Positions 39,866 through 48,546 of a stretch of DNA of 62,235 nt are shown one piece after another. Numbering within the stretch: position 1 is the first letter of the stretch; the number at the start of each line of letters is the position of its first letter. The notes beneath the pieces are model-generated. The model did no database searches and was not told where the DNA came from. It saw nothing but the letters and a program-made list of their open reading frames with translations. A program made the position numbers and the translations under genes. Source of the DNA: an uncultured Ruminococcus sp. (GTDB taxonomy: Bacteria > Bacillota > Clostridia > Oscillospirales > CAG-272). The stretch is taken from NCBI GenBank assembly GCA_902795355.1, contig CADBKZ010000002.1:1-62235 (forward strand), in the 5' to 3' direction.

Positions 39866-42067
39866 TCAATCAATGGCCGTCAAATGGAACACGCGCGAAT
39901 CGAAATCGCGCAGAACCTCGGGAATGCAGATTCCCGCGTTCATCAGCGTGTCGCCGGACAGGATCTGCCCCGTTTGTTCATTGCGGTAACGCCGATTCGG
40001 GTCCAGCCCCGCAAGGCGCACGTAATAACGCTGATACACCTCGCTCCGCATCACCGCATAGGTTACGAGCGCTTCGCTCTTATCCGCGGAAACGAACATC
40101 CACGCGCAGCGGGTGCGGTCCTTCCACGGGGAAATCAGGCGGTAAAGGTCGCCGTTGTGGATCACATCGTAGTATTGATGATAGTCCGCGCACTGTTGCC
40201 GGACGACGTCTTTTTCCGCGTCGGTCAGTTTGGTCAGGTCGAGTTCATAGCCGAACGTACCCGCCATGGCAACCGCGCCGCGCGTTTGGAGCGGAGTGGT
40301 TCTCTTGACCTGATGGTTCGGGCAGGCGGAAACGTGCGCGCCCATGGCGGACGCGGGATAGCAGAGCGACGTTCCGTACTGAATATCCAGCCGTTCGATG
40401 GCGTCGGTATCGTCGCTCGTCCAGAACTGCGGCGCGTAATAGAGCCATGCGGGGTCAAATCGCCCGCCGCCGCTGGCGCAGCCTTCCAACAGCAGGTCGG
40501 GGTAGGCCGTCAGAATGCGCTCCAACAGCTCGTAAAGCCCCAGCACATAGCGGTGGAACACCTCTTGCTGGCGGTTGGGCGCGAGCAGCGCGCTCCCCAC
40601 CTCGGACAAACTGCGGTTGAAGTCCCACTTGATATAGGCGATATTGGCGTTATCCATCACCTTTTTGATACAATCAAACAGGTAATCCCGCACGTCGGCG
40701 CGGCTCATATCCAGCACATATTGGTACCGCGCAATGCTCATGCGGCGGTTCGGCGTTTGCAACGCCCAATCGGGGTGCGCGCGGAAGAGGTCGCTATCCT
40801 CGGAGACCATTTCCGGCTCGAACCAAATGCCGAATTTCATGCCGAGCGCGTTGACCCGCTCAACTAATTTTCCAAGCCCGCCTTTGAGTTTGTTTTCGTT
40901 GACAAACCAATCCCCCAAGCCGGACCGCGCGGTGTCGCGGCTGCCGAACCAACCGTCGTCCATCACCAGCATTTCAATGCCGAGCTCGGAAGCGGTTTTG
41001 GCAATATCATAGAGCTTTTCCTCGTCGAACTTGAAGTAGGTCGCCTCCCAATTGTTGATCAGAATGGGGCGTTTTCTGTTCTTCCACGGGCCGCGGCAAA
41101 GGTTGTTGCGGTAAAGCCGGTGGAAGGTGCGGCTCATCCCGCCCAAGCCCTCGCCCGAATAGACCATAACCACCTCGGGGGCGACAAAACGTTCGCCGGG
41201 GTCGAGATGCCAGAGGAAGCCTTCGGGGTTGATTCCCACCAACACGCGGGCGCCGCCGTCCGAATCCATTTCGGCGGTTGCCGAGAAATTCCCCGTGTAA
41301 ACAAAGTTAAAGCCGTAAACGTCGCCGGTCTCTTCGGTGGCGTTGCGGGAGCAGAGCGCAATGAAGGGGTTTTGCATGTGGGAAGAACAGCCGCGCTTGC
41401 TGACGGCTCCCTGAATCCCATGGATCAGCGGCGTGCGCTCAAAGGCGCGTTCCCTGCCCCAATTGCCGTAGAGGTGGATGAAATCCATGTCGTTCGCATC
41501 GTGGAAATCCACGCATGCGCTCATCACGCGCTGAATGTCCATCGGTTCGGCGGAAGCGTTCCGCACGACGACATGGCGGGTCATCGCGCCGTAGTTCTCG
41601 AAAACGGTATAAAACAGCGTTACTTCCGCGCCGCTGACCGAATCGCGGCAGAGAATCTCCAACGTGGTCGCCTCGGTTTCTCCGGCGTAGGTGGCCGGCT
41701 GACCTTCGATTTCCGGTTTTCCGGCGTAGATTTTATGGGAGACATACTGAATGTCGGTATCCGCGGTTCCCGTGGAGCGCAGGATGGAAAGCGCGCTGCC
41801 GCGGAAATCGCCGCAGCCGTTGCAGGAATACTCCATGCGGTGAACGCCCTTGCTGAAAAAAGGCTCCGGCGGCGTTTCCATTCTGACGCGGGGATAATGC
41901 GAGGAATGATAGACGGTGTAGGAAAGATAGCCGAGGTCGGCGTCGGATACTTTCGCCCCGTAATAAAGGTGCAGCAGGTAGTTTTCGGGGCCGACCTGCA
42001 AAAGGTAGGATGTGGAAGCGGTGTCCAGCTTGAACACGCGATGTTCCGCGCTGTAAACAATTGCCAT
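39866..42067 (-). CDS. Alpha-galactosidase, GH36
   Basis: A 733-aa enzyme, the usual length for bacterial GH36. The nucleophile Asp is in IKWDFNRSL (near residue 480) and the acid/base Asp in WTSDDTDA (near 549), the expected places; LLEGCASGGGRFDPAWLYY is the family signature. It hydrolyses terminal alpha-1,6-galactose from melibiose, raffinose-type sugars or galactomannan side chains. No signal peptide, so it is cytoplasmic. CGGAG lies nine bases before the ATG, 27 nt after the phosphoesterase gene. No sugar importer is encoded in this operon; the PfkB kinase and its divergent promoter lie at its head. Confidence 0.95.
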   Translation of the reverse strand: MAIVYSAEHRVFKLDTASTSYLLQVGPENYLLHLYYGAKVSDADLGYLSYTVYHSSHYPRVRMETPPEPFFSKGVHRMEYSCNGCGDFRGSALSILRSTGTADTDIQYVSHKIYAGKPEIEGQPATYAGETEATTLEILCRDSVSGAEVTLFYTVFENYGAMTRHVVVRNASAEPMDIQRVMSACVDFHDANDMDFIHLYGNWGRERAFERTPLIHGIQGAVSKRGCSSHMQNPFIALCSRNATEETGDVYGFNFVYTGNFSATAEMDSDGGARVLVGINPEGFLWHLDPGERFVAPEVVMVYSGEGLGGMSRTFHRLYRNNLCRGPWKNRKRPILINNWEATYFKFDEEKLYDIAKTASELGIEMLVMDDGWFGSRDTARSGLGDWFVNENKLKGGLGKLVERVNALGMKFGIWFEPEMVSEDSDLFRAHPDWALQTPNRRMSIARYQYVLDMSRADVRDYLFDCIKKVMDNANIAYIKWDFNRSLSEVGSALLAPNRQQEVFHRYVLGLYELLERILTAYPDLLLEGCASGGGRFDPAWLYYAPQFWTSDDTDAIERLDIQYGTSLCYPASAMGAHVSACPNHQVKRTTPLQTRGAVAMAGTFGYELDLTKLTDAEKDVVRQQCADYHQYYDVIHNGDLYRLISPWKDRTRCAWMFVSADKSEALVTYAVMRSEVYQRYYVRLAGLDPNRRYRNEQTGQILSGDTLMNAGICIPEVLRDFDSRVFHLTAID

Positions 42068-42094
42068 TTTTGATTTCTCCGTTATGGTTGATTT

Positions 42095-42805
42095 TTATAG
42101 TTCGACGATCTCGTACCGGTTTTCCTCTCCCTCGCACATGGCGGGCAGGGCAACATAGGAAATGCCGTTGCAGGTTTCCCGCATGCCCTTGTGGTAATGC
42201 CCGCAATACACGCGGCGCACTTTCCCCGATTTTTCGAGGATGGCGCGGATTTCCGCCGCGTTCCGGACGAGATAACGCGGATCGGCGCTCGGGTTGAGCA
42301 ATTCATGCAGAAAGACGACCGCTTCTTCCACAGCGGGGTCGGCAAGCACGGCTTTCAGCCGCTCCGCCTGCTCCGGCGGGAGCCAGCTGTTGGTCCAATC
42401 GATTTTTTGCGGCAGGTAGCGGTCGCCGCTGTCGTGGTAGTTGGCGTCCAGAAAAACGAGCGTTTTGTTGCCGAATGTTTCGGAAAACGGGGGTTTTTGA
42501 AACTTGCCGATGCGGTAAAAATCCTCTTCAACGAAGTTCTCGCAATCGTGGTTCCCGCGAACGCAATAGAATGGAAGCCCGAACGACCGGATCATTTCCG
42601 AAAGGCGGATGAACTCGCGCTCGTCGTCGGCGCGGTCGGCGCAATGGTCCAGCAGATCGCCGAGGCAGATTACCAACTCCGCGCCGCCCGCCCGAAAAGC
42701 GGCCATGGCCTCTTTGATTTTTCCGTAGGACAGCGACGGCCGCCGCGTTCTGCAACTGACGGCAAGGTCGGATTCATGCGAATCCGCAAACAATCCGATT
42801 TTCAT
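42095..42805 (-). CDS. Calcineurin-like metallophosphoesterase
   Basis: A 236-aa two-metal phosphoesterase of the YfcE/MJ0936 type. Ligand motifs: FADSHES (D-x-H), VICLGDLLDH (G-D), VRGNHDCENF (G-N-H-D/E), FLHELLN and CGHYHKG (G-H-x-H). Its ATG overlaps the stop of the Gfo/Idh gene by 4 nt (ATGA), so it is probably coupled to it. Together with the GDPD-like protein it suggests that the operon handles phosphodiester substrates as well as galactosides, but the real substrate is unknown. Confidence 0.9.
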   Translation of the reverse strand: MKIGLFADSHESDLAVSCRTRRPSLSYGKIKEAMAAFRAGGAELVICLGDLLDHCADRADDEREFIRLSEMIRSFGLPFYCVRGNHDCENFVEEDFYRIGKFQKPPFSETFGNKTLVFLDANYHDSGDRYLPQKIDWTNSWLPPEQAERLKAVLADPAVEEAVVFLHELLNPSADPRYLVRNAAEIRAILEKSGKVRRVYCGHYHKGMRETCNGISYVALPAMCEGEENRYEIVEL

Positions 42806-44139
42806 TTTTGACGTTTCCCCGTTTCCGCAAAAGAGGCGCGAAGCTCTTCCGCAAATTTTTTCATTGCAACGGTGTTCCCGTTCAATCTGGCTTCCTCGGC
42901 CGCGAACGCCGTCAAATGGTTTTCCACCGAGGTGCCGATATCGGTAATCGTGTTCCCGTGGTAGTTTCCGGTCAGGTAGGCGCAGAAAGTGCGGATGATT
43001 CCGCGGTCGCCGCCGCCGTGGCCGCCGTTGATGGTTTCGTCCCGAATGGCGTCCGCAATTTTGATTTGCGTAGTGGTGCGGGTCAAAAAGTCGAACAGGT
43101 CCACATGGTCCCACGACATTTCCGCGTTGATCTCGCCTTTGGTGCCCATAATGCGGATCTTCCGGCCGCCCTTGTTGAACGCGCTCATCGTGAACGAAAC
43201 AGTGGCTCCGTCCTCGTATTCGAGGTTGACCACTTGGTGATCCACCACGTTGTTGTCGGATTGGAATACGCACCTGCCGTAATCGGTTTCGGTAATCGCT
43301 TTGCGAATGTCCTCTTCCGTGGGGGTATGTTTCCGCGTTGCGGTAGTGGTGAACATGCGTCTTTTCTGATATACAATTTGCGAATTGTAGGGGCAGGTAT
43401 CGCCCGCGGGGCAGCCTTGGTAGCAATACTCGGGCGCGCCCTCTGGCATGTTTTCGCGGCGGAAATAGGAGAGCGACCCGAAGCTCTGCACGCGGGTGCA
43501 TTTCTCTCCCAACAGCCATTGCAGAATGTCAATATCGTGGCAGCTCTTGGCAAGAATCATGGGCGCGCTGGTCTTGGAGTTGCGCCAGTTTCCGCGCACA
43601 AAACTGTGGCTTTGGTGAACGTTGCCGACCTCTTCGACATGGACGATATTGACGATCTTGCCGATTCTGCCCTCGTCGACGATCTGTTTGAGCAGGCGGA
43701 AAAACGGCGTGAACCGCAGCACATGGCAAACAACAACTTCAACGCCCCTTGCCTGCGCCGCTTCCGCAATTTGCAAACATTCCTCGGCCGTTGGCGCGGC
43801 GGGCTTTTCCAACAGCAGGTGGTAGCCCAAGGAGATGGCTTTCATAGCAGGTTCGTAGTGCATCCGGTCCTGCGTTGCGATAATGGCCGCGTCCGCCATT
43901 TTGGGTTGACCGAGCAGAGTTTCCCAGCGCTCGTAGCACGCGCTCTCGGGCAGTTCAAACAAATCGCGGATGTAATTTCTGCGGACCGGATCGGGATCGG
44001 CCACCCCGACCAACTCAAACTCGGGGCAGGATTCCTTGCCGAGTTTGGCATAAATGGTTCCGCGGTCGCCCGCCCCGATCAGAACCGCTCTGACCTTTTT
44101 CATGGGAATGGGCGTTACGCAATTTTCGGTTTGTTGCAT
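42802..44139 (-). CDS. Gfo/Idh/MocA-family oxidoreductase with a Cys-rich insert
   Basis: A 445-aa member, longer than typical. The Rossmann motif IGAGDRGTIYAKL (about 22-34), LEKPAAPT (E-K-P) and KSCHDIDILQWLLG are conserved. An insert near residues 245-275 reads EYCYQGCPAGDTCPYNSQ, three cysteines that could bind metal. Subfamilies of this layout occur with glycoside hydrolases and include enzymes that remove sugars by oxidation and elimination (GH109-like); NAD-dependent alpha-galactosaminidase-like action is one possibility. The ATG at 44139 has GGAG 11 bases upstream. First gene of the alpha-galactosidase operon. Confidence 0.85.
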   Translation of the reverse strand: MQQTENCVTPIPMKKVRAVLIGAGDRGTIYAKLGKESCPEFELVGVADPDPVRRNYIRDLFELPESACYERWETLLGQPKMADAAIIATQDRMHYEPAMKAISLGYHLLLEKPAAPTAEECLQIAEAAQARGVEVVVCHVLRFTPFFRLLKQIVDEGRIGKIVNIVHVEEVGNVHQSHSFVRGNWRNSKTSAPMILAKSCHDIDILQWLLGEKCTRVQSFGSLSYFRRENMPEGAPEYCYQGCPAGDTCPYNSQIVYQKRRMFTTTATRKHTPTEEDIRKAITETDYGRCVFQSDNNVVDHQVVNLEYEDGATVSFTMSAFNKGGRKIRIMGTKGEINAEMSWDHVDLFDFLTRTTTQIKIADAIRDETINGGHGGGDRGIIRTFCAYLTGNYHGNTITDIGTSVENHLTAFAAEEARLNGNTVAMKKFAEELRASFAETGKRQK

Positions 44140-44269
44140 GGAATGAATGTCTCCTTTTTTTCGTATTATAACATATCCGAATGGGAAAAACCATGGAAAA
44201 AAGCAACTTTTTTCTATGTGATTATGTAACTTTTTCGGAAAAAACGCGTTCTCCGGAACGGTTTCTTTC

Positions 44270-44298
44270 ATTATAACGAAAAAACGGATAAATGTAAA
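44270..44298 (-). promoter_or_regulatory. Sigma-A promoter of the alpha-galactosidase operon
   Basis: Minus strand TTTACA (44293-44298) and TATAAT (44270-44275), 17 bp apart. A second TATAAT (44165-44170) with a poor -35 lies nearer the gene. The divergent kinase promoter is about 100 bp away; the gap 44140-44471 holds only these signals. Confidence 0.8.
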
Positions 44299-44391
44299 GC
44301 CCTTCGGGCAAGGAACCGACAAAATGCTAACAATTCATCCTTTCTTGCTATCTATGGCCGGCCCGCGTTCGTCCGTTTTTCGCGCAAATTC

Positions 44392-44420
44392 TTGACAACC
44401 ACGCCGTTTTGTGCTATAAT
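44392..44420 (+). promoter_or_regulatory. Consensus promoter of the PfkB kinase gene
   Basis: Perfect TTGACA (44392-44397) and TATAAT (44415-44420), 17 bp apart. Confidence 0.88.
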
Positions 44421-44471
44421 CATGGCAGAGACAAAAAGTTCCGGCAGACCGGAACCCGACGGGGAGAAAAC

Positions 44472-45347
44472 ATGAAACCGAATCTTTTGGCTTACGGAGA
44501 AATTATTTGGGACGTTTACGCGGATCATTCCGTTATCGGCGGCGCAACGTTTAATTTTGCCGCGCACGCGGCGCGGTGCGGCGCGAACGTGGCGTTGATC
44601 TCGGCGGTCGGTCGGGATCAACTCGGCAACGGCGCGCTCGGAAAACTCGCGCATTTCGGCGTGGACGGTCGGTTTGTCCGCCGCGTTGCGGAGCCGACGG
44701 GGCAATGCCTCGTCACCTTGGATGAAAACGCCGTTCCGCGCTACCGTGTTTTGCGGAACACTGCATACGACCGCATCGTCCTCTCGGCGGACGACCTTGC
44801 CGACATCCGGCAATCGGCGTTCGACGCGCTCTGCTTCGGAACGCTGATCCAGCGGGACGCCGTTTCCCGCGCCACCCTGCGCCGTTTGGTTGCGGAATGC
44901 CGATTCCCGAACATCATCTGCGACGCGAACCTGCGCCCCGATTGCTACGACGCGGAGTCGGCCGCTTTCTGCCTGCGGAACGCCACGGTCCTCAAAGTCA
45001 GCGCGGAAGAGGAACCGCTCCTGCGCGGAATGGGGTTCTATTGCGCCGTCTCGGATTCGCCCGCCGACATTGCAAAGGCGATCTGCGCCGCTTTCCCGCA
45101 GATCAGGGTCGTAATTCTGACGCTCGGAAAGGACGGCGCGTTTGCCTACACCGCCGGAGACGGCCGCTCCTACCGCCAGCCCGCAATCGGCGACCGCGTG
45201 GTTTCCACCGTTGGCGCGGGGGACAGTTTTACCGCCGCGTGGTCGACGGCCTACCTCTCTTCCAAACCCATGGAAGAATGCCTGCTCCGCGCCGCCGAGT
45301 TGAGCGGCTACGTGGTTGCGCACCTCGCCGCCGTTCCCGAGGATTGA
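44472..45347 (+). CDS. PfkB-family sugar kinase (fructokinase-like)
   Basis: A 291-aa ribokinase-fold enzyme. YGEIIWDVY opens the fold, GGATFNFAAHAARCG is the substrate-side N-terminal signature and STVGAGDSFTAAW carries the catalytic Asp with the anion hole. Length and the GGA-N-A pattern are closest to fructokinases, which make fructose-6-phosphate from free fructose. GGGGAG precedes the ATG at 44472. It is transcribed alone, back-to-back with the alpha-galactosidase operon; raffinose-type breakdown would give a hexose for it, which is inference. Confidence 0.9.
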   Translation: MKPNLLAYGEIIWDVYADHSVIGGATFNFAAHAARCGANVALISAVGRDQLGNGALGKLAHFGVDGRFVRRVAEPTGQCLVTLDENAVPRYRVLRNTAYDRIVLSADDLADIRQSAFDALCFGTLIQRDAVSRATLRRLVAECRFPNIICDANLRPDCYDAESAAFCLRNATVLKVSAEEEPLLRGMGFYCAVSDSPADIAKAICAAFPQIRVVILTLGKDGAFAYTAGDGRSYRQPAIGDRVVSTVGAGDSFTAAWSTAYLSSKPMEECLLRAAELSGYVVAHLAAVPED

Positions 45348-45386
45348 CCCCGCGCGGCGGTTCCGTTCCCCCAAAAAAGCAATCCC

Positions 45387-45426
45387 CGAAAACCGCGCCG
45401 TTTCCCCCGAAACGGCGCGGTTTTCG
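45387..45426 (+). terminator. Bidirectional-looking terminator after the kinase
   Basis: An 18-bp stem (CGAAAACCGCGCCGTTTC with its complement, CCCC loop) with TTTT in its right arm. Confidence 0.75.
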
Positions 45427-45499
45427 CGTACAGATTGCACGGTTCCGTTGCCGATTTGCAGGGGATTTCGGTCAATCTTCCGAATGTTGCGCCAAGGGG

Positions 45500-45528
45500 T
45501 TGACAGGCACTCCGAAATGTGTTATAAT
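45500..45528 (+). promoter_or_regulatory. Consensus promoter of the Na/Pi cotransporter gene
   Basis: Perfect TTGACA (45500-45505) and TATAAT (45523-45528), 17 bp apart. Confidence 0.88.
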
Positions 45529-45569
45529 AAAACCGAATAGGGGTATAAATTTTCTTTTTGGAGTGTTTT

Positions 45570-47315
45570 ATGGATCTTTTTTCGGTTCTTTCCCTCGCCG
45601 GCGGGTTGGCGTTCTTCCTGTTCGGCATGCACATCATGTCCTCGTCCCTCGAAAAAACGGCGGGCGGCAAATTGGAGCGTTCGCTGAAAAAGGTGACGTC
45701 CAACCCGCTGTTGAGCCTGTTCTTCGGCATGGTTCTGACGGTTGCCATGCAATCCTCTTCCGCCACCACGGTGATGCTGGTTGGGTTGGTGAGTTCGGGA
45801 ATCATGCAGTTCGGGCAAACGGTTTATGTAATCCTCGGCGCAAACGTTGGCACCACGCTGACGGCATGGATCCTTTCCCTCTCGGGCGTGGAAACCTCGT
45901 CCGTGTGGCTGCAAATGCTCAAACCCGCCAATTTTTCGCCCGTTGTGGCGTTGGTCGGCATTGCGCTGTTGATGTTTGCCAAGTCCGACCGCAAGCGAAT
46001 TGCCGGAAACGCGCTGCTCGGATTTGCGCTTCTGATGTATGGGATGACGATGATGGGAAACGCGGTCAGCCCGCTTGCCGAGCTTCCCTCGTTCGCTTCC
46101 CTGCTCGAACGGCTCTCCAACCCGATTGTGGGGCTTTTGCTCGCGCTGGTCTTTACCGCCGTTGTGCAAAGTTCCGCGGCGGCCATCGGCGTTTTGCAGG
46201 CGCTCTCCATGTCGGGCAGCCTCGGCGTTGGCGCGGTGATCCCCATGGTGATGGGGCTGAACATCGGAACCTGCGCAACCTCGCTGATCTCCTGCCTTGG
46301 CACCAACATCGGAGCCAAGCGGGTGGCGGCAACGCATCTTTCCATTAAGGCAATCGGCGCGGCGGTCTGCCTGCCCCTGTTTCTGGTTCTGAACGGCGTC
46401 GGCGCGCTTCCGTTTTCGGAAATGGCCGCAAACCCTTGGAATATCGCGCTGATCCACACGGTTTACAATCTGATTCTGACGCTGATCTTCCTGCCGCTCG
46501 CCAAGCCGCTGACCGGTTTGGTCGCGAAAATCCTGAAAGAAAAGCCGACGGAGCAGCCGGAATTTGTGCTGGACGAGCGGTTGCTGCGCGTGCCTTCGGT
46601 GGCGATTGCGGAATGCCGGAACAAAACGGCGGAAATGTGCGAGCTGGCAAGGCATACCCTTTTGGCGTCGTTCGGCATCCTGTTCGACTACGACGAGAAA
46701 AAGGACGGCGAAATTCTGAAAAACGAGGATCGGCTGGACCTGTTGGAGGACAAGCTCGGCTCCTATCTGGTCCCCCTCGGCGCGGGAAGCCAATCGACGG
46801 GGGACAGCCGCGAAATTGCAAGGATGCTGCACGCCATCGGGGATTTCGAGCGGCTCGGGGATCACGCGGTCAACCTGCTCAAAGTGTCGCGCGAGATCCA
46901 CGAAAAGCAGATCGTGTTTTCGGAGAGCGCGCAAACGGAGCTGGCAACGGTGATTCGGGCGACCACCGAGATTCTGGAAACGACCGGAAAAGCATACCGC
47001 GAGGAGGACGCCGCGCTTGCCGAGGACGTGGAGCCGTTGGAGCAGGTGATCGACGGTCTGATTGCGACGGTGAAAAACCACCATGTCAACCGTTTGGTTG
47101 CGGGGAGCTGTACCATTGAGATGGGGTTTGTCCTCTCCGACATCCTGACCAACCTCGAACGCGTTTCCGACCACTGCTCGAATATCGCCGTTACGCTGAT
47201 GGAGCTTGGCCGCAGTTCGCTGGAATCGCACCGCTACCTCAACGGCATTAAATACGGAAACGACGAGGCTTTTGCCCGCCGATTCGCCGCCTACGCGGAA
47301 AAATATCGGGTTTGA
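45570..47315 (+). CDS. Na/phosphate cotransporter family protein with PhoU domain
   Basis: A 581-aa membrane protein. Two copies of the Na/Pi-cotransport repeat are visible, each with the Q-S-S-S/A signature: VAMQSSSATTVMLVGLVSSG near 55 and AVVQSSAAAIGVLQALSMSG near 200, within about eight membrane segments up to residue 330. The C-terminal part (about 345-560) is a PhoU-like helical domain (GDFERLGDHAVNLLKVS, LSDILTNLERVSDHCSNIAV). It should move phosphate, or a related anion, with sodium across the membrane. The ATG at 45570 has TTGGAG seven bases before it. Single-gene unit. Confidence 0.93.
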   Translation: MDLFSVLSLAGGLAFFLFGMHIMSSSLEKTAGGKLERSLKKVTSNPLLSLFFGMVLTVAMQSSSATTVMLVGLVSSGIMQFGQTVYVILGANVGTTLTAWILSLSGVETSSVWLQMLKPANFSPVVALVGIALLMFAKSDRKRIAGNALLGFALLMYGMTMMGNAVSPLAELPSFASLLERLSNPIVGLLLALVFTAVVQSSAAAIGVLQALSMSGSLGVGAVIPMVMGLNIGTCATSLISCLGTNIGAKRVAATHLSIKAIGAAVCLPLFLVLNGVGALPFSEMAANPWNIALIHTVYNLILTLIFLPLAKPLTGLVAKILKEKPTEQPEFVLDERLLRVPSVAIAECRNKTAEMCELARHTLLASFGILFDYDEKKDGEILKNEDRLDLLEDKLGSYLVPLGAGSQSTGDSREIARMLHAIGDFERLGDHAVNLLKVSREIHEKQIVFSESAQTELATVIRATTEILETTGKAYREEDAALAEDVEPLEQVIDGLIATVKNHHVNRLVAGSCTIEMGFVLSDILTNLERVSDHCSNIAVTLMELGRSSLESHRYLNGIKYGNDEAFARRFAAYAEKYRV

Positions 47316-47348
47316 GCGGCCTCGCCCCCCTCTGTGGTAAATCGGCCA

Positions 47349-47377
47349 TTGACATTTTATCGGGTTTGTGTTACAAT
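47349..47377 (+). promoter_or_regulatory. Promoter of the luxE-luxC pair
   Basis: TTGACA (47349-47354) and TACAAT (47372-47377), 17 bp apart, 40 nt before the ATG. Confidence 0.82.
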
Positions 47378-47418
47378 AGAAGCGTAGGATCCATCATCGG
47401 CAGAAAAGGAGAACCGCC

Positions 47419-48546
47419 GTGAAATACGCGAACAAGCTCTTCCGAACCCGCAAAAAAGACCTTTACTCCGGCAATTCCGACCGCTTGTTTTTTCTTGCCA
47501 TGCGGGAAAACTGTATTTTTCAGTACGACCGCTGTCCCGATTACAAACGCCTGCTCGACGCCAAGGGATTCGACCCCCGCCGCGACCTGAACAGCTTCGA
47601 CGACCTTGCCGGAATCCCCTTTTTGCCAACCCTCTATTTCAAACGCCACGACCTTCGCGCCAACCGCCGTTCCTTGGTTCAGGCAACGTCCTCGGGAACG
47701 TCGGGCGGGAACAAATCGCGGGTCGGTTTTTCGGTTTCCGATCTTTGGCGAATGTGGCAAATGGTGAAGCGCGTTTGCTCCTACCACCGTTTGTGGAGCC
47801 TGAAACCCACCCATTATGTGGTGTTCGGGTTTGAGCCGAACCGCTCGAACAAAACCGCCATTGCGCGCACCTCTTTCGGGGCAACGCTCTTTTCCCCCGC
47901 TCTCTCCCGCACCTATGCCCTGCGTTGGCGGAACGGCGCGTACCGGCTGGATCTGGAAGCCGTTAAGCAAAAACTGATCCGCTATTCCAAATCCAAATTC
48001 CCCGTTCGCACCATCGGGTTTCCCGCCTACACCTATTTTTTGCTGAAAGAGATGAAGGACGCCGGCATCGCCCTGCAAATGCCGAAAGGCTCGCTCGTAA
48101 CGCTTGGGGGCGGCTGGAAGCAGTTTTATGCGGAGAAGGTTTCCAAAGAGGACTTTTACCGCCTCGTTTACGAGGTGCTTGGCATTGACGACCGCCACAT
48201 TGTGGAATTTTTCGGCGCGGTGGAGCATCCCATCCTCTATACCGACTGCCGTTGCCATCATTTTCATATCCCCGCCTACGGCCGCGTGATCATCCGCGAC
48301 CCCGACACCCTGCAACCCGTTGGAAACGACCGCATGGGGCTGATCAACCTGCTGACCCCCGCCGTTTCGGTCATGCCGTTGCTCTCGGTGACAACCGACG
48401 ACCTCGGCATGGTCCACACCGAGCCTTGCCCCTGCGGAGAACCGTCGCCGTGGTTGGAGATCTTCGGCCGCGTCGGCATCCGCGATGTGGTGACATGCGC
48501 GCAGGGCGCATCCGAATTTCTGAAAGGAGCGGGGGATGTAAAATGA
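47419..48546 (+). CDS. luxE: LuxE-type acyl-protein synthetase
   Basis: A 375-aa adenylate-forming enzyme of the LuxE/PaaK branch. The ATP motif TSSGTSGGNKSRV (about 93-105) is intact; the C-terminal part shows VEFFGAVEHPI, MGLINLLTP and HTEPCPCGEPSPWLEIFGR, a pattern typical of PaaK/LuxE. Classic LuxE activates a fatty acid and carries it on a Cys for reduction by LuxC. A good AAAGGAG lies before the ATG. It overlaps luxC by 4 nt (ATGA), so the two are probably made together. No luxA, luxB or luxD is present. Confidence 0.87.
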   Translation: MKYANKLFRTRKKDLYSGNSDRLFFLAMRENCIFQYDRCPDYKRLLDAKGFDPRRDLNSFDDLAGIPFLPTLYFKRHDLRANRRSLVQATSSGTSGGNKSRVGFSVSDLWRMWQMVKRVCSYHRLWSLKPTHYVVFGFEPNRSNKTAIARTSFGATLFSPALSRTYALRWRNGAYRLDLEAVKQKLIRYSKSKFPVRTIGFPAYTYFLLKEMKDAGIALQMPKGSLVTLGGGWKQFYAEKVSKEDFYRLVYEVLGIDDRHIVEFFGAVEHPILYTDCRCHHFHIPAYGRVIIRDPDTLQPVGNDRMGLINLLTPAVSVMPLLSVTTDDLGMVHTEPCPCGEPSPWLEIFGRVGIRDVVTCAQGASEFLKGAGDVK

